Below, in pieces: positions 63,030 through 64,000 of a stretch of 64,000 bases of DNA (position 1 is its first letter; each line of letters starts with the position of its first letter). Both the position numbers and the translations under genes were made by a program. Source of the DNA: M30B19 sp041741535 (GTDB lineage: Bacteria > Planctomycetota > Planctomycetia > Pirellulales > Pirellulaceae); the NCBI GenBank assembly GCA_041741535.1, contig JBGSJV010000082.1, forward strand, positions 18,425-82,424, read 5' to 3'. The notes below the pieces were generated by a model. It saw nothing but the letters and a program-made list of their open reading frames with translations. It ran no database searches and was not told where the DNA came from.

Positions 63030-63800
63030 CTAGTCCTCCGTTCGACGCACGACCGGCTTCGACAAATCGTAGACGACTCGGTTTTCACTGCGAACATCGC
63101 TTTGAATCAAGCCATCTTTCAGACGAATAATCCGCTTGGCATGCACGGAGACTTCGTCTTCGTGGGTAACCATGATGATTGTTCGCCCTTCTTCATTCAA
63201 GCGTTGAAACATCCGCAAGATCTCTTCGGTCGTTACCGAATCCAAGTTACCTGTCGCCTCGTCTGCCAAAATGAAATAAGGGTCATTAACGAGTGACCTG
63301 GCAATGGCGACACGTTGTTGTTGTCCACCGGAAAGTTGGTTGGGACGATGGTCCAATCGCTCACCCAACCCAACCATTTTCGCTAAATCAATACAACGTT
63401 TGGTGCTTTCGCGATCGTTGCGGCCTTGGTAATACAACGGGACTCCAATGTTCTCCACCACTGTCAATTGCTGGATCAAGTTGTACGACTGAAACACAAA
63501 GCCAATTCGCTTGGACCGAATCTCCGAGCGTTGGTCGTCACTCATTAGAGCGACGTTATCGTCTCCCAGCATAAAGCTGCCACTTGTGGGTTTGTCCAAA
63601 CATCCCAACAAATTCAACAACGTGCTTTTGCCGGAACCCGAGGGTCCCATAATTGCTACGTAATCACCTTGTGGGACATCAAACGAGACGCCCCGCAATG
63701 CCCGCACCGTTTCACTCTTCAGCACATAGTGCTTCTGCAATTCATGAATTTCGACCGCATTGGCCGTGCGAGTTGGAGCGGGAGTGGCAACTTGATTCAC
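63030..63800 (-). CDS. ABC transporter ATPase, MacB/LolD type
   Basis: A 256-residue ATPase. Walker A GPSGSGKST, Q-loop in 'GFVFQSYNLIQQLTVVENI', signature LSGGQQQRV, Walker B 'YFILADEATGNLDS' and His switch 'IIMVTHEDEV' are all intact. The LolD/MacB-type 'ALRGVSFDVPQGDYVAIM' precedes Walker A. The GTG at 63800 has GAAGG upstream. The next gene (permease) is 198 bp downstream on the same strand. Confidence 0.94.
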   Translation of the reverse strand: MNQVATPAPTRTANAVEIHELQKHYVLKSETVRALRGVSFDVPQGDYVAIMGPSGSGKSTLLNLLGCLDKPTSGSFMLGDDNVALMSDDQRSEIRSKRIGFVFQSYNLIQQLTVVENIGVPLYYQGRNDRESTKRCIDLAKMVGLGERLDHRPNQLSGGQQQRVAIARSLVNDPYFILADEATGNLDSVTTEEILRMFQRLNEEGRTIIMVTHEDEVSVHAKRIIRLKDGLIQSDVRSENRVVYDLSKPVVRRTED

Positions 63801-63854
63801 TGGCTGCGGCCTTCGCGGGAGACAATGTTCGCTAGAGACATGTACGAGGTCGAA

Positions 63855-64000
63855 CTAGGGTTGACTCTTGGCAGCCGAGGCATCCGCATTTGGTCCACCG
63901 CCTGCGCCACTTGGCCCGCGACCTGGGCCACCTCCGGGTCGACCACCACCCGGACCACCTGGTCCGCCACCTGCACCTGGTCCGCCACCTTCAGGCCCGC
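63855..64000 (-). CDS. 3' end of a gene with Gly/Pro-rich tail (probable adaptor)
   Basis: Only the last 47 codons are visible, ending in TAG at 63857-63855. They encode a Gly/Pro-rich tail ('GGGPGAGGGPGGPGGGRPGG') and then 'NADASAAKSQP'. Position 55 bp upstream of the ABC ATPase, in the same direction, suggests the C-terminus of a MacA-like periplasmic adaptor, but no adaptor domain can be seen in this window. Confidence 0.5.
   Translation of the reverse strand, partial: GPEGGGPGAGGGPGGPGGGRPGGGPGRGPSGAGGGPNADASAAKSQP

Noticed and set aside
63797..63988. Leftward 63-codon frame at the right edge
   Set aside because: It is a shadow of the Gly/Pro-rich tail in another frame and reads into the ATPase start region.

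Overview
The window comes from a planctomycete, most likely of the Pirellulaceae. The evidence is a paralogue set that is close to diagnostic of that group: a DUF1549/DUF1553 cytochrome protein paired with a DUF1501 protein, a giant PVC-type haem-binding CxxCH protein, a DUF1598 protein, a small membrane protein with the 'NPYQAP' start, PQQ/BamB-like propellers, and a TPR protein carrying RNA-polymerase-alpha C-terminal domains. Base composition is moderate (a little over half G+C), genes are mostly single or in short operons, and several intergenic gaps are crowded with palindromic repeats.

Layout. 1-5.2 kb: the end of a very large AsmA/TamB-like envelope protein and an MBL-fold hydrolase. 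5.2-9.5 kb: a gene-poor stretch with a membrane protein, csrA (with an unknown gene in front and a terminator pair behind), decayed coding sequence and at least four families of inverted or direct repeats. 9.5-14.2 kb: DUF1501 and DUF1553 genes. 14.4-18 kb: a zinc-ribbon membrane protein, a retron-like unit (promoter, structured msr-msd-like RNA, reverse transcriptase) and an orphan fliG. 18-25.4 kb: housekeeping (dapB, mscS-type channel, a DUF1444-like gene, pdxH, an AbgT transporter with an inserted PDZ domain, hemL). 25.4-29.1 kb: glycan genes (GT2, nucleotide-sugar epimerase, aldose epimerase). 29.2-34.6 kb: ECF sigma factor, putative anti-sigma protein, PDZ lipoprotein, propeller protein and a thioredoxin-like/YHS-like protein. 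34.7-39 kb: DUF1598, HDOD, a small membrane protein and a degenerate BLUF protein. 39.5-46.5 kb: haem proteins. 47.5-53 kb: unknown wHTH-like protein, amidohydrolase, smpB, tandem-SCO protein, TPR/alpha-CTD protein and tRNA-Val. 53.2-60.6 kb: sugar-isomerase-like protein, two GT4 glycosyltransferases, argH, folD and a wHTH-AAA ATPase. 60.7-64 kb: a MacAB-like ABC export operon, whose adaptor runs off the right edge.

The most striking find is the retron-like locus at 15126-16808. A near-consensus promoter (TTGACT, 17-nt spacer, TATACA) is placed so that transcription should begin at or next to base 15161, the first base of a perfect 13-bp inverted repeat (15161-15173 with 15340-15352) that encloses about 170 nt of hairpins. 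A 450-residue reverse transcriptase follows about 100 bp downstream. The reverse transcriptase has all catalytic motifs but altered retron signature motifs and an N-terminal extension of about 115 residues, and no recognisable effector gene lies beside it.

Other points of interest are the AbgT-PDZ fusion, a BLUF domain that has lost its photochemical glutamine, a tandem SCO protein, a perfect 18-bp terminator-like hairpin inside the start of a glycosyltransferase gene, a repeat element with perfect 21-bp ends next to a 33-bp-period hairpin array, and a dispersed 70-bp palindromic element in three copies. All functional assignments are from reading the sequence and from knowledge of the families; no database search was run.
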